Of a DNA stretch of 30,773 nucleotides, positions 8,639-15,184 are shown in pieces. The stretch covers positions 1-30,773 of the forward strand of contig JANMQK010000286.1 in assembly GCA_031370485.1 (NCBI GenBank), written 5' to 3'. Source of the DNA: JANMQK01 sp031370485. GTDB lineage: Bacteria; Acidobacteriota; Polarisedimenticolia; Gp22-AA2. The notes beneath the pieces are model-generated. The model made no database searches, was not told where the DNA came from, and saw only the letters and a program-made list of their open reading frames with translations. How positions within the stretch are numbered: the first letter of the stretch is position 1; every line of letters starts with the position of its first letter. The position numbers and the translations under genes were made by a program.

Positions 8639-8668
8639 ATTATACTGCCGGGGGACGCGAGGCACCAA
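8639..8668 (-). promoter_or_regulatory. Predicted promoter of the exported protein/TMTC-like operon
   Basis: On the minus strand TTGGTG (8663-8668) and a perfect TATAAT (8639-8644) are separated by 18 bases. Transcription would begin near 8632, about 33 bases before the ATG at 8599. Confidence 0.55.
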
Positions 8669-8685
8669 GGGGACTTCAATGTGTC

Positions 8686-8847
8686 GACGACTTCCCGGAA
8701 CTGCCCGTGCTTCGTCCAGCGAGGTTGACGAACGCAGAGCTGGGAGCAAAATCCTCCAGCCTAAGTGGCGTGGTGATGGCGCGGAAAGAGCTTCCAAAGC
8801 GTGGTCAACTTCAGGAAGGAGGGCAGTTCCGGGAATCTCACGTCGTC
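8686..8847. repeat. Large interrupted inverted repeat in the 358-base gene-free stretch 8600-8957
   Basis: TTCCCGGAACTGCCC at 8692-8706 is a perfect inverted copy of GGGCAGTTCCGGGAA at 8821-8835. Outside it GACGAC (8686-8691) pairs with GTCGTC (8842-8847) across a 6-base bulge. Inside it AGGTTGAC (8722-8729) pairs with GTCAACTT (8804-8811), and the core contains two smaller hairpins (GCTGG...CCAGC near 8740-8760 and GGAA...TTCC near 8783-8794). Together these make one long irregular stem of about 160 bases. The segment is visibly less GC-rich than its neighbours and carries no convincing gene. It could be a structured RNA or a small non-autonomous repeat element; the sequence alone does not decide. 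Confidence 0.6.
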
Positions 8848-8913
8848 TCCCACTCCAGCCAGAATCGCACTTGTGGTTTAGGGGTATGATTGGCGCACTT
8901 TACCCAATACGTG

Positions 8914-8947
8914 GGGTCATGTCAAGACCCAAGTACAACATTTTGTA
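8914..8947 (+). other. Two small hairpins just before mutS2
   Basis: GGGTC (8914-8918) pairs with GACCC (8926-8930) over a 7-base loop, and TACAA (8934-8938) pairs with TTGTA (8943-8947) over a 4-base loop. The second ends 10 bases before the mutS2 GTG. They could form in the mutS2 leader and limit initiation, or the AT-rich palindrome could bind a protein. No clear mutS2 promoter was found in this stretch. Confidence 0.3.
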
Positions 8948-8957
8948 GGCCGGCGGG

Positions 8958-11330
8958 GTGATCGCAAGAGTCCTGGAGGACCTCGAATTCCCGGCCGTTC
9001 TGGCCCTGCTCAGGGCTGAGACGGTAACGCCGCCGGGGGGTGTACTCGCCCTGACCCTGACCCCGGCCCTCGAACCGGCCGCGGTGGCGGCCGAGACGCT
9101 GCGCACGGTCGAGGCGGTCGAACACCTCACGCGCCGCGGTACGCTGCCATTCGGCACACTTCCTGACCCGGAACCACTGCTCGCCCGGCTCGGAGTCGAG
9201 GCGAGCGTCCTGGCGCCTCTCGAGATCCTCGACCTCCTCACCCTTCTCCAGGCCGGCCGCAACGTCAAGGGGGCGGCGGCGGAGAGCCGCGCTGAGTTCC
9301 CCAGGATCTGGGATCTCGCGGGTGATCTGCCGGATCTCGGAAACCTTCTGAGGTTCCTGGACGGCAAAATCTCGTCCTCGGGCGAGGTGCTCGATCACGC
9401 CAGTGACGACCTGCGCGGGATCCGCCAGCAAATCCAGGAGCGAACGCGGCGGCTCAATGCCCTCCTGGAGGTGGTGACCGCGCGTCCCGAGGTCGCGCGG
9501 TCCCTTCAAGACACCTTTGTCTCCATTCGCAACGAGCGCCACGTGATCCCGATCCGCGCCGAGGCGCGCTCTGCGTTCCAGGGAATCGTGCACGGCGTAT
9601 CCGGGAGCGGGGCTACGGTCTATGTCGAGCCCCTGGAGACCGTGGACCTCAACAACGAGATCGTGACTCTGCGCGAGCTCGAGATGGCAGAGGTGAAGCG
9701 GCTGCTCCAGGAGTACAGCGACCTGCTCCGGGGGCGCCTGGCGGAGCTGCGGATGCTGACCCGGACCCTCGCCCGGCTCGATCTCCTGATGGCCAAGGCG
9801 CGGCTCGGCCGCAGCATGCGGGGTACGCGGGCGGAGCCGTCCGCCGCGGGCGAGGTGGAGTTGCGCGGCGCCCGTCACCCCCTGGTCGAGATCAGCCTGC
9901 GATCGCAAGGCGCCGCCCTCGCGCCGCTCGACATTTCCCTGCCGGCGGGAAGCCGGGTCCTGATGATCAGCGGGCCCAACACCGGCGGAAAGACCGTCGC
10001 GCTCAAGACCATCGGTCTATTGAGCCTGATGGCCCAGTCGGGTCTCCTCGTCCCAGCCGATGGCGCCAGGCTCCCGGTGTACAGGCGAATCTCCGTTGAC
10101 ATCGGCGACCACCAGTCGATCTCGGACCGTCTGAGCACATTTTCCGCGCGCATAAAGACCATCGCGGATATCGCCCGCGATCTCAATCCGCCGACCCTGA
10201 TCCTGCTCGACGAGATCGGAACCGGCACCGATCCCGAGGAGGGGGTGGCGCTGGGGACGGCGATCATCGATTACTTCCGGACCCGCGGCGCGACCGTGGT
10301 GGCCACGACACATCTCGAGGCGCTGAAAGCCTACGCGGCGTCGACTCCCGGGTGCGTCAACGCCGCCATGGAGTTCGACGAAGCGACCTTCGCGCCGACC
10401 TACCGCCTGGTCCTCGGGATCCCTGGACGCAGCAACGCGCTGGAGATCGCCGAGCGGCTGGATCTCCCCACTGAGATCCTGACGGCGGCGCGCGGGCTGC
10501 GCGGTCACTCGGATCGGCTTATCGCCGACTACCTCGCACGGCTCCAGTCCCTTTCGGCCGATCTCGAGACGCGTCTTCGCGCCGCGACCGAGGAGCGGAC
10601 GCGCCTCGACGCCGAGCGGGCGGCCCTCGAGAGCGGCTTCCGGGACAAGGAGGCGCGCCAGCGCCAGGCGATCGTCGCCGAGATCGAGATGGCGGTCGGC
10701 GGCATCCGCGAGGAGGGCGAGCGATACCTCGAGTCGCTGAAGGAGCGCGAGGTGTCGGTCAGAATGCGCCGCGAGGAGGCCAAGGCGGCGTCTAAACTCC
10801 GCACCGAGGCGCGACGCATGATCCGCAGCGTCACCCGCGAGCCCGATCGCAAGGGGATGGAGGCACCCGATCTTGCCCCGGGAACCAGGGTGGTCGTGGA
10901 CGGGATGGGGCTGAGCGGGACGGTCGAGTCGGCGCAGGGGGATCGCGTCGTGATTTCGGTCCGCGGCAAAAGAGTGACCGTGCCGCGCCAGGACTGCCAC
11001 CCCGAGGGGGGATCCTCTGTCGAGACCGGAGCGCGGGGACTCCGCCTCCCCGCGGGGGTCACGTTCGAGCGCCACCCCGTCCCTTCCGAGGACGAGATCC
11101 GCCTGCTCGGGCTGAGCGTCGAGGAGGCCCTCGAACGGGTGGACAAATTCCTCGACGATGCCTATCTGGCGAGCCTGAGCCAGGTGCGGCTCATCCACGG
11201 GGTCGGGTCGGGCCGGCTGAAACGGGCCGTCGGCGAGATGCTGGCCGGCCATCCCCACGTTGACACCTTTGTGCGCGCCCCCTCCGACAAGGGGGGCGCC
11301 GGCGTGACCATCGTCACCCTGAGACCCTGA
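8958..11330 (+). CDS. mutS2: MutS2 family ATPase with C-terminal Smr domain
   Basis: The 790-residue length is normal for MutS2. After an N-terminal clamp/lever region (1-290) comes the ABC-type ATPase: Walker A GPNTGGKT at 339-346, the DIGDHQSISDRLSTFSARIK signature at 381-400, Walker B LILLDE at 414-419 followed by IGTGTDPEEG, and TTHLEALKAYA. A charged helical region (about 520-640) leads to an Smr domain at about 713-790. MutS2 proteins bind branched DNA or collided ribosomes and counter recombination or rescue translation. The Smr HGVGSG loop (747-752) is intact, but the LDxR motif position reads IRLL (714-717), so the nuclease Asp appears absent. The start is a GTG with a weak GGCGGG site. 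The gene stands alone. Confidence 0.95.
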   Translation: MIARVLEDLEFPAVLALLRAETVTPPGGVLALTLTPALEPAAVAAETLRTVEAVEHLTRRGTLPFGTLPDPEPLLARLGVEASVLAPLEILDLLTLLQAGRNVKGAAAESRAEFPRIWDLAGDLPDLGNLLRFLDGKISSSGEVLDHASDDLRGIRQQIQERTRRLNALLEVVTARPEVARSLQDTFVSIRNERHVIPIRAEARSAFQGIVHGVSGSGATVYVEPLETVDLNNEIVTLRELEMAEVKRLLQEYSDLLRGRLAELRMLTRTLARLDLLMAKARLGRSMRGTRAEPSAAGEVELRGARHPLVEISLRSQGAALAPLDISLPAGSRVLMISGPNTGGKTVALKTIGLLSLMAQSGLLVPADGARLPVYRRISVDIGDHQSISDRLSTFSARIKTIADIARDLNPPTLILLDEIGTGTDPEEGVALGTAIIDYFRTRGATVVATTHLEALKAYAASTPGCVNAAMEFDEATFAPTYRLVLGIPGRSNALEIAERLDLPTEILTAARGLRGHSDRLIADYLARLQSLSADLETRLRAATEERTRLDAERAALESGFRDKEARQRQAIVAEIEMAVGGIREEGERYLESLKEREVSVRMRREEAKAASKLRTEARRMIRSVTREPDRKGMEAPDLAPGTRVVVDGMGLSGTVESAQGDRVVISVRGKRVTVPRQDCHPEGGSSVETGARGLRLPAGVTFERHPVPSEDEIRLLGLSVEEALERVDKFLDDAYLASLSQVRLIHGVGSGRLKRAVGEMLAGHPHVDTFVRAPSDKGGAGVTIVTLRP

Positions 11331-11375
11331 GTCCGCCGGCGGTCCCGATGGACCCCGCCCTGCCACGCCGTCCGA

Positions 11376-12233
11376 TCAGCGAATCCCCCAGTAAGGCTTG
11401 AAGGAGGAGGCGTCCTTGCGCGGGTCGAGGACCAGGGTCTCCGGCCCCGACACGACGCAGTCGAGGGCCCACGCGCGGGGCTGCCGGACCCCGGCTTCGG
11501 TCGCCACCAGGCGGTAGGTTCCCGGCGGAACGCGGGTGAACTCGAACCGGCCTGCGTCGTCGGTGATGGCCCGCTGCGCGGCGTGGGCCTGCAGGAGGCC
11601 GTCGGCGGTGCGCAGGCAGGCGTCAACGCGATCCTGCCGCGCCTTCTCCTCGACGCCGATTTCCTTCTTCAGGCGGTCGCTCCGGTTGGCGGCCTCGCGG
11701 AAGATTGGGGTCGAGTTGAGCGCCTTGTCATACTGCGAGCGAAGCGCCTCGATGCGCGCATCCGCCGCGCCCAGGCCGGCACGGCACTTCTCCCCTTCCT
11801 TGGAATGCTCGGCGTCGAGCGTCTGCAGGTCGGAGACCAGAAGGACGATCAGCCCCGCTCCGGGGGTCGCAGCACGGTCGCTGGGCGAAGGCAGGAGAAT
11901 GCCTCGTACCACGGCGCCGGAAAGCGCCGGGGGAGGCTCCGGCGGGGCGGATGGAGCAGGAACGGCGGTCGAAGAGGCCTCGCCGGCGGCCGGGGGGGCC
12001 TCGCCGCCCGCCTGGGTCGCGGGTCCTGCCACCCATCCCTCGACCCGCACTCGGCGCCACCCGGATCGCTCCTCCAGCACCGTCAACGGCGCATCCCCCC
12101 GCAGCGTCGCGATCCAGCCTCCCCGGGGCGCGTCGAAGAGAGTGATGTCGGACGCTCCCGCCCCCCTGACCGGCAGGAGCAGGAGGAGGGCCAGGCCCAG
12201 GAGGACGGTGGATACGATCACGACTCGTTTCAT
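11376..12233 (-). CDS. Exported SH3-like protein with a split carboxypeptidase-regulatory-type domain
   Basis: The 285-residue product begins with a clear signal peptide (MKRVVIVSTVLLGLALLLLLPVRGAGAS). Residues about 28-72 resemble a bacterial SH3 domain (ITLFDAPRGGWIATLRGDAPLTVLEERSGWRRVRVEGWVAG). After an Ala/Pro-rich linker, GAVVRGILLPS starts what looks like a carboxypeptidase-regulatory-like beta sandwich; it is interrupted by a charged helical insert of about 90 residues (EHSKEGEKCRAGLGAADARIEALRSQYDKAL onward) and resumes with AITDDAGRFEFTRVPPGTYRLVATE. It is probably periplasmic or surface-located and binds peptidoglycan or protein. AAGGGG lies 8 bases before the ATG. It follows the beta-barrel gene by 18 bases and is likely cotranscribed with it. 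Confidence 0.75.
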   Translation of the reverse strand: MKRVVIVSTVLLGLALLLLLPVRGAGASDITLFDAPRGGWIATLRGDAPLTVLEERSGWRRVRVEGWVAGPATQAGGEAPPAAGEASSTAVPAPSAPPEPPPALSGAVVRGILLPSPSDRAATPGAGLIVLLVSDLQTLDAEHSKEGEKCRAGLGAADARIEALRSQYDKALNSTPIFREAANRSDRLKKEIGVEEKARQDRVDACLRTADGLLQAHAAQRAITDDAGRFEFTRVPPGTYRLVATEAGVRQPRAWALDCVVSGPETLVLDPRKDASSFKPYWGIR

Positions 12234-12251
12234 GCTTGGCCCCTTTCGGCT

Positions 12252-13184
12252 TCAGAAGTGAAAAAACAGTGACGCGATCGCCAGACGGTCCGGGGCGCTC
12301 CGTGTCAGGGCCGTCCCCAGGGCGCCCCGCACGCCGAAATTCGCCATGGGCCGCCAGTCGAGCCCGGCCAGGACGCGACCGTCCGGCATTCTCCTCCCGA
12401 ACGGCGTGCTCTCGTGGTCGATCTCCCCGACGAAAGTCCAGGTCGAACGGATCGGCACGAGAACGCCGAGCGCCGCCAGTAGGGACGTTCGGCCCTCCGC
12501 CTTCCCGGACGACCGCGAATCGTCCCTGAACGCCGCTCCGACGCTGCCGACCAGGGTGGCCCGCGAGAACTTCTTTCTCGCTCCGGCAAAGGTCCGGTAC
12601 TGAACGACACCTGGCCCGCGCCCCGATTCCTCCTGCGCCAGCGGGAGGATCGCGCCCGCTCCGACCGCCAGTTCGAAAGGACTCCTGATGACCCGGTACT
12701 TTCCGTAGATCATCGCGTCGGAGAACCCCGTTCCGTCGAGGCTGTCCGGGATCTCCGCGCCGAACAACGTCGCGCCGGCCTCCCGCTGCCGCGACAGCAG
12801 CCCGGCGACGAGTCCCGCCTCGACATCCCTCCCGAAACGGAACGCGATGGTGATGCTTCCCGACAGGTCGCGTCCCTTTTCCTCACCGGCATACGCGGCG
12901 GCCACCTCGAGCCAGCCTTTCTGGACGATCCCGCCGTCCTCCACGAACCCACGGATGAGCCGGTGATCGCCGGTGATCAGCCCCGGCACCGTTCCCTCCG
13001 CCGCCAGGGCCGGCGCGACGGGGGCCAGGAGACAGATCGCCATCCCCAGCGCCGCGTTCCGGCCCCGGTGATCCGGGCGGGACGCGAGCGACCTGCGTTG
13101 CAGATTCGTAGCCGCGCGCCCCTCCCTTGATCGAGCCTGGGCCGTCCCTATATTCGTACCGGGGCCTATCCCGGAGTCGGGCAC
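12252..13184 (-). CDS. Probable outer-membrane beta-barrel protein (start uncertain)
   Basis: From about residue 60 the protein alternates polar and hydrophobic residues in strands (GWLEVAAAYAG, GSITIAFRFG, VEAGLVAGLLSR, AMIYGKYRVI, FELAVGAGAILPL, SLLAALGVLVPI, NFGVRGALGTAL) and ends in ASLFFHF, the C-terminal Phe signature of outer-membrane proteins. A signal-like segment NAALGMAICLLAPVAPALAAEG precedes the barrel. The start is unclear: the only in-frame ATG before the barrel (within that segment) would leave no basic n-region, and no ATG, GTG or TTG follows the GGAGGGG at about 13115-13121. The GTG at 13184 is given as the nearest upstream option, but it overlaps a plus-strand promoter. Barrel type and cargo are not recognisable. 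Confidence 0.65.
   Translation of the reverse strand: MPDSGIGPGTNIGTAQARSREGRAATNLQRRSLASRPDHRGRNAALGMAICLLAPVAPALAAEGTVPGLITGDHRLIRGFVEDGGIVQKGWLEVAAAYAGEEKGRDLSGSITIAFRFGRDVEAGLVAGLLSRQREAGATLFGAEIPDSLDGTGFSDAMIYGKYRVIRSPFELAVGAGAILPLAQEESGRGPGVVQYRTFAGARKKFSRATLVGSVGAAFRDDSRSSGKAEGRTSLLAALGVLVPIRSTWTFVGEIDHESTPFGRRMPDGRVLAGLDWRPMANFGVRGALGTALTRSAPDRLAIASLFFHF
13127..13154 (+). promoter_or_regulatory. Predicted promoter of the HU-like remnant
   Basis: TTGATC (13127-13132) and TATATT (13149-13154) are separated by 16 bases. Transcription would begin near 13161, 39 bases before the ATG at 13200. Confidence 0.55.
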
Positions 13185-13199
13185 AGAGGTGTTGACGCA

Positions 13200-13430
13200 A
13201 TGACCAAAGCGGACCTGATGAGAAGGATTGTCGAGGAATGCGGCTCGCACGAGGCTCACAGGAAGTCCGGACGCCCCTGCCACATGCGGCGCTCCCCCGC
13301 TGCCGGCGGCGGCCTCGTGGGGGCCACGCCATGCACGGCCGCCCAAGGGCGCACCACCCTTCAGGATCCTCAGACCGGCGCCCGCGTGAGTCCCCGCCGG
13401 CGTGGAGCGCGGCGCGGGCGCACGACCTGA
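13200..13430 (+). pseudogene. Probable remnant of a histone-like HU gene
   Basis: The first 15 residues, MTKADLMRRIVEECG, are a near-textbook HU/IHF N-terminus. They follow a good promoter and an AGAGGTG ribosome-binding site 8 bases before the ATG. The similarity then stops: the expected helical and beta-arm sequence, including the VEIRGFGSF-type strand, is missing. Near the end, QDPQTGARVSP recalls the NPKTGxxV segment that follows the HU arm tip, in the right order. The frame is 76 codons, versus about 90 for HU, and its middle is Arg/Ala/Pro-rich like random GC-rich DNA. A neighbouring frame reads SQEVRT after the N-terminus, hinting at frameshifts. I read it as a decayed HU gene; a very divergent small protein or an expressed 5' region with an RNA role cannot be excluded. 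Confidence 0.45.
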
Positions 13431-13446
13431 GCCAACGGCCCGCGCT

Positions 13447-14154
13447 TCAGTGATCCTCTTCTCTCCCGTCCGGGGGATAGCCCTGCATCCAGGTCCCGGG
13501 AGCCGCAAGCGCCCCCGAGTTGCCGCCGGCGGCCGCGACTTCGAGCTTGGCGATGGCCCGCTCCTTCTCGCGGATTTCAGCCACCTGGGCATCGAAGTGA
13601 TCCATTGAAAGCGGACCCGGGGCGGCCATCTCGAGCCTTTTCACCTTTTCCTCGAGGAGGGCGATCGCGATGTCGCGGTCCTCGATATCGACCCTCGCCT
13701 GCCTGACCTGCTTTCGGAGGAGGTCGATTTCCCTGAGAGCCCTGGTACGCAGCGCCTGGTAGCGTTCCTGAGAGTGGATCAACTCCTCGGTTTTCGCCTC
13801 GGCGTCCGCCTTGAATTCGAGAAGCTTCTGACCTCCGGCCCGGATCATGCCGTACTGCACCAGAATCTGCTCGTGTTTCATGAGCAACTCGTTGTAGAGG
13901 GAGATCGGCACGCTGTGCTCGGGCCTGGCCTGGCGGTGAGCGATTGCGGTGTCCTCCTCCACCCTGGCCGGCAGGTCGCTCGATGAGGGGGAGAGCCCAA
14001 GCGCCAGGAGATCGTCGCGGAGGATCTTGTACTCCTCGCCGAACTTGCCGACCTCCTTCAAGGCCGGAAGTCTTCCGGAGCGGATGTAGCGGCGCACGGT
14101 GGCCGGCGTCCGGCCGATGAGCTGGGAGGCCTCTCGGATCGTCAGGTGCGTCAT
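13447..14154 (-). CDS. Helix-turn-helix DNA-binding protein with long coiled coil
   Basis: The 235-residue product opens with a MerR/excisionase-type winged HTH: MTHLTIREASQLIGRTPATVRRYIRSGRLPALK, then FGEEYKILRDDLLAL (residues 1-52). Residues about 85-210 are strongly helical with heptad-like charge patterns (EAKTEELIHSQERYQALRTRALREIDLLRKQVRQARVDIEDRDIAIALLEEKVKRLE), suggesting a coiled-coil dimer. The Gly/Ala-rich tail is probably disordered. This architecture suits a DNA-binding regulator or a nucleoid or cell-cycle scaffold; no ligand domain is present. The ATG follows GAGGT at a 6-base spacing. A strong promoter and a perfect 7-base hairpin lie just upstream, so autoregulation or leader control is possible. 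Confidence 0.8.
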   Translation of the reverse strand: MTHLTIREASQLIGRTPATVRRYIRSGRLPALKEVGKFGEEYKILRDDLLALGLSPSSSDLPARVEEDTAIAHRQARPEHSVPISLYNELLMKHEQILVQYGMIRAGGQKLLEFKADAEAKTEELIHSQERYQALRTRALREIDLLRKQVRQARVDIEDRDIAIALLEEKVKRLEMAAPGPLSMDHFDAQVAEIREKERAIAKLEVAAAGGNSGALAAPGTWMQGYPPDGREEDH

Positions 14155-14168
14155 CGTGTTACCTCATT

Positions 14169-14185
14169 CGGGGCGACGCGCCCCG
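14169..14185 (-). promoter_or_regulatory. Perfect hairpin/palindrome in the leader of the HTH gene
   Basis: CGGGGCG and CGCCCCG are perfect inverted copies around a 3-base loop. The stem lies within the predicted transcript and ends 4 bases before the GAGGT ribosome-binding site (14161-14165). It may be an operator for the HTH protein itself or an mRNA stem that limits translation. Confidence 0.45.
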
Positions 14186-14217
14186 CGAAGCGGACGCGGC
14201 CGCGACGATCGGCGCGG

Positions 14218-14246
14218 TTTATACCAGAATCAAGACGACATGTAAA
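14218..14246 (-). promoter_or_regulatory. Predicted strong promoter of the HTH/coiled-coil gene
   Basis: On the minus strand TTTACA (14241-14246) and TATAAA (14218-14223) are separated by exactly 17 bases. Transcription would begin near 14211, giving a 57-base leader. Confidence 0.65.
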
Positions 14247-14274
14247 GGCGGGATGTCGCGCCGGACCGCGAATC

Positions 14275-14976
14275 TCAGGCTTCACGCACGATCACCAGGA
14301 CGCCGATGGCGGCGATCAGCAGGCCGCTCAGGAGGTCGCCGTAGCGCGTGAAGAAAGGGAGGTCCAGCCGTCTCAGACCGTGGGTGGCGAACAGGGCGAC
14401 GCCAACCATCGTCACGACCGTGCAGATCGTGAACCCGGCCACCGCAAAGGCGACAGCCGCCCGGCCGGACGCCGCCGCGGCGAACAGGATCGGCACGAGG
14501 AGGATGCAGGGGCTGATGCCTACCACTGCGACCAGCCCCCCACCGCTCAACGTGCCGTGGAACCACCGCTCGAGGATGTGACCGTGGACGTGGGGATGAT
14601 CCCCGCCCGCGCCGCGGGGCGCCGCTCCCCCGGGCGCCGCACCGTGGGCCCTGGCCTCACGGCGGTGCGCCCACAGGCCGTAGCCCACTCCGAACGCAAC
14701 GAGCAGGTACCCGGCCAGAAGCTCGAGTGACTGCCCGTGCGACGCCAGGCTGTCCCGGGAGGATAGCGACCCCAGGGCGATGACCGGCAGGCCGACCAGG
14801 ATGGACACCGCGACGTGGATCACCCCGGTCAGGCCCACCATCACAGCCGTCTTCCTGTCGGTCCAGCGCTGGGCGCGGGCCATGATCGCAAAGGGCAGCC
14901 AATGATCGGGAATCAACGCATGAATGACTGCGGTGGCGCAGGCCGAGAAAAAGAGCAGGATGTCCGTGCTGTCCAC
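14275..14976 (-). CDS. Nickel/cobalt-efflux-like or SafE-like membrane transporter
   Basis: The 233-residue product has about six membrane segments. The first contains HALIPDHW (His19, Asp24, His25), an HX4DH motif as in NiCoT/RcnA metal transporters. A cytoplasmic-type loop (about 103-140) is rich in His and Gly, with GDHPHVHGHILERW, a likely metal-binding stretch. VVGISPCILLVPILFAAAASG in the second half resembles the sulfite-exporter/cytochrome-biogenesis-like fold family, to which such proteins are related. Metal export or uptake is therefore inferred, and the metal is unknown. The start is a GTG with GGAG about 5 bases upstream. A 9-base perfect palindrome overlaps its -10 box, so expression is probably repressor-controlled. 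Confidence 0.72.
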   Translation of the reverse strand: MDSTDILLFFSACATAVIHALIPDHWLPFAIMARAQRWTDRKTAVMVGLTGVIHVAVSILVGLPVIALGSLSSRDSLASHGQSLELLAGYLLVAFGVGYGLWAHRREARAHGAAPGGAAPRGAGGDHPHVHGHILERWFHGTLSGGGLVAVVGISPCILLVPILFAAAASGRAAVAFAVAGFTICTVVTMVGVALFATHGLRRLDLPFFTRYGDLLSGLLIAAIGVLVIVREA

Positions 14977-15021
14977 CGGATCTCCGCCGGACCGGGGGTA
15001 CCGGATCCGTCTGGTGTGACG

Positions 15022-15045
15022 GGGGCGGATTATAGCATCCGCCCC
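15022..15045 (-). promoter_or_regulatory. Palindromic operator over an extended -10 promoter
   Basis: GGGGCGGAT (15022-15030) and ATCCGCCCC (15037-15045) are perfect inverted copies around a 6-base centre. The minus-strand -10 box TATAAT (15029-15034) lies inside the palindrome and is preceded by TGC, forming an extended -10; no good -35 is visible. Transcription of the transporter gene would begin near 15023. A repressor bound here would block RNA polymerase. Confidence 0.55.
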
Positions 15046-15132
15046 GCCGTACTCCCCCGACTGTCAGCCTGGCGGCGGCAGGCTCCAGGCGCCGTCGCTG
15101 CTGCATCGACCCCGCGAAAAGCCTTGTGGCAC

Positions 15133-15161
15133 TTGACATTCCTGGATATCGTCCGTATATT
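15133..15161 (+). promoter_or_regulatory. Predicted strong promoter abutting a start codon
   Basis: Perfect TTGACA (15133-15138) and TATATT (15156-15161) are separated by 17 bases. The -10 box ends 5 bases before the ATG at 15167, so the mRNA would be leaderless from that ATG or begin within it. Confidence 0.65.
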
Positions 15162-15184
15162 CCTCCATGCAATCCTCCATGCAA
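15161..15184 (+). repeat. Tandem duplication of a 12-base unit containing the start codon
   Basis: TCCTCCATGCAA occurs twice in direct succession (15161-15172 and 15173-15184). Each copy contains an in-frame ATG, at 15167 and 15179. The first copy overlaps the last base of the -10 box. Confidence 0.85.

Noticed and set aside
8611..8646. A plus-strand promoter TTGACG...TATACT upstream of the structured repeat
   Set aside because: The spacer is 24 bases, too long; the same bases form a better minus-strand TATAAT.
8611..8889. A 92-codon plus-strand open frame across the structured repeat
   Set aside because: No ribosome-binding site, no recognisable domain, and it runs through both arms of the inverted repeat; it is more likely non-coding.
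11331..11375. A possible terminator between mutS2 and the convergent SH3-like gene
   Set aside because: Only short GC-rich pairs are visible and no T-run follows on either strand.
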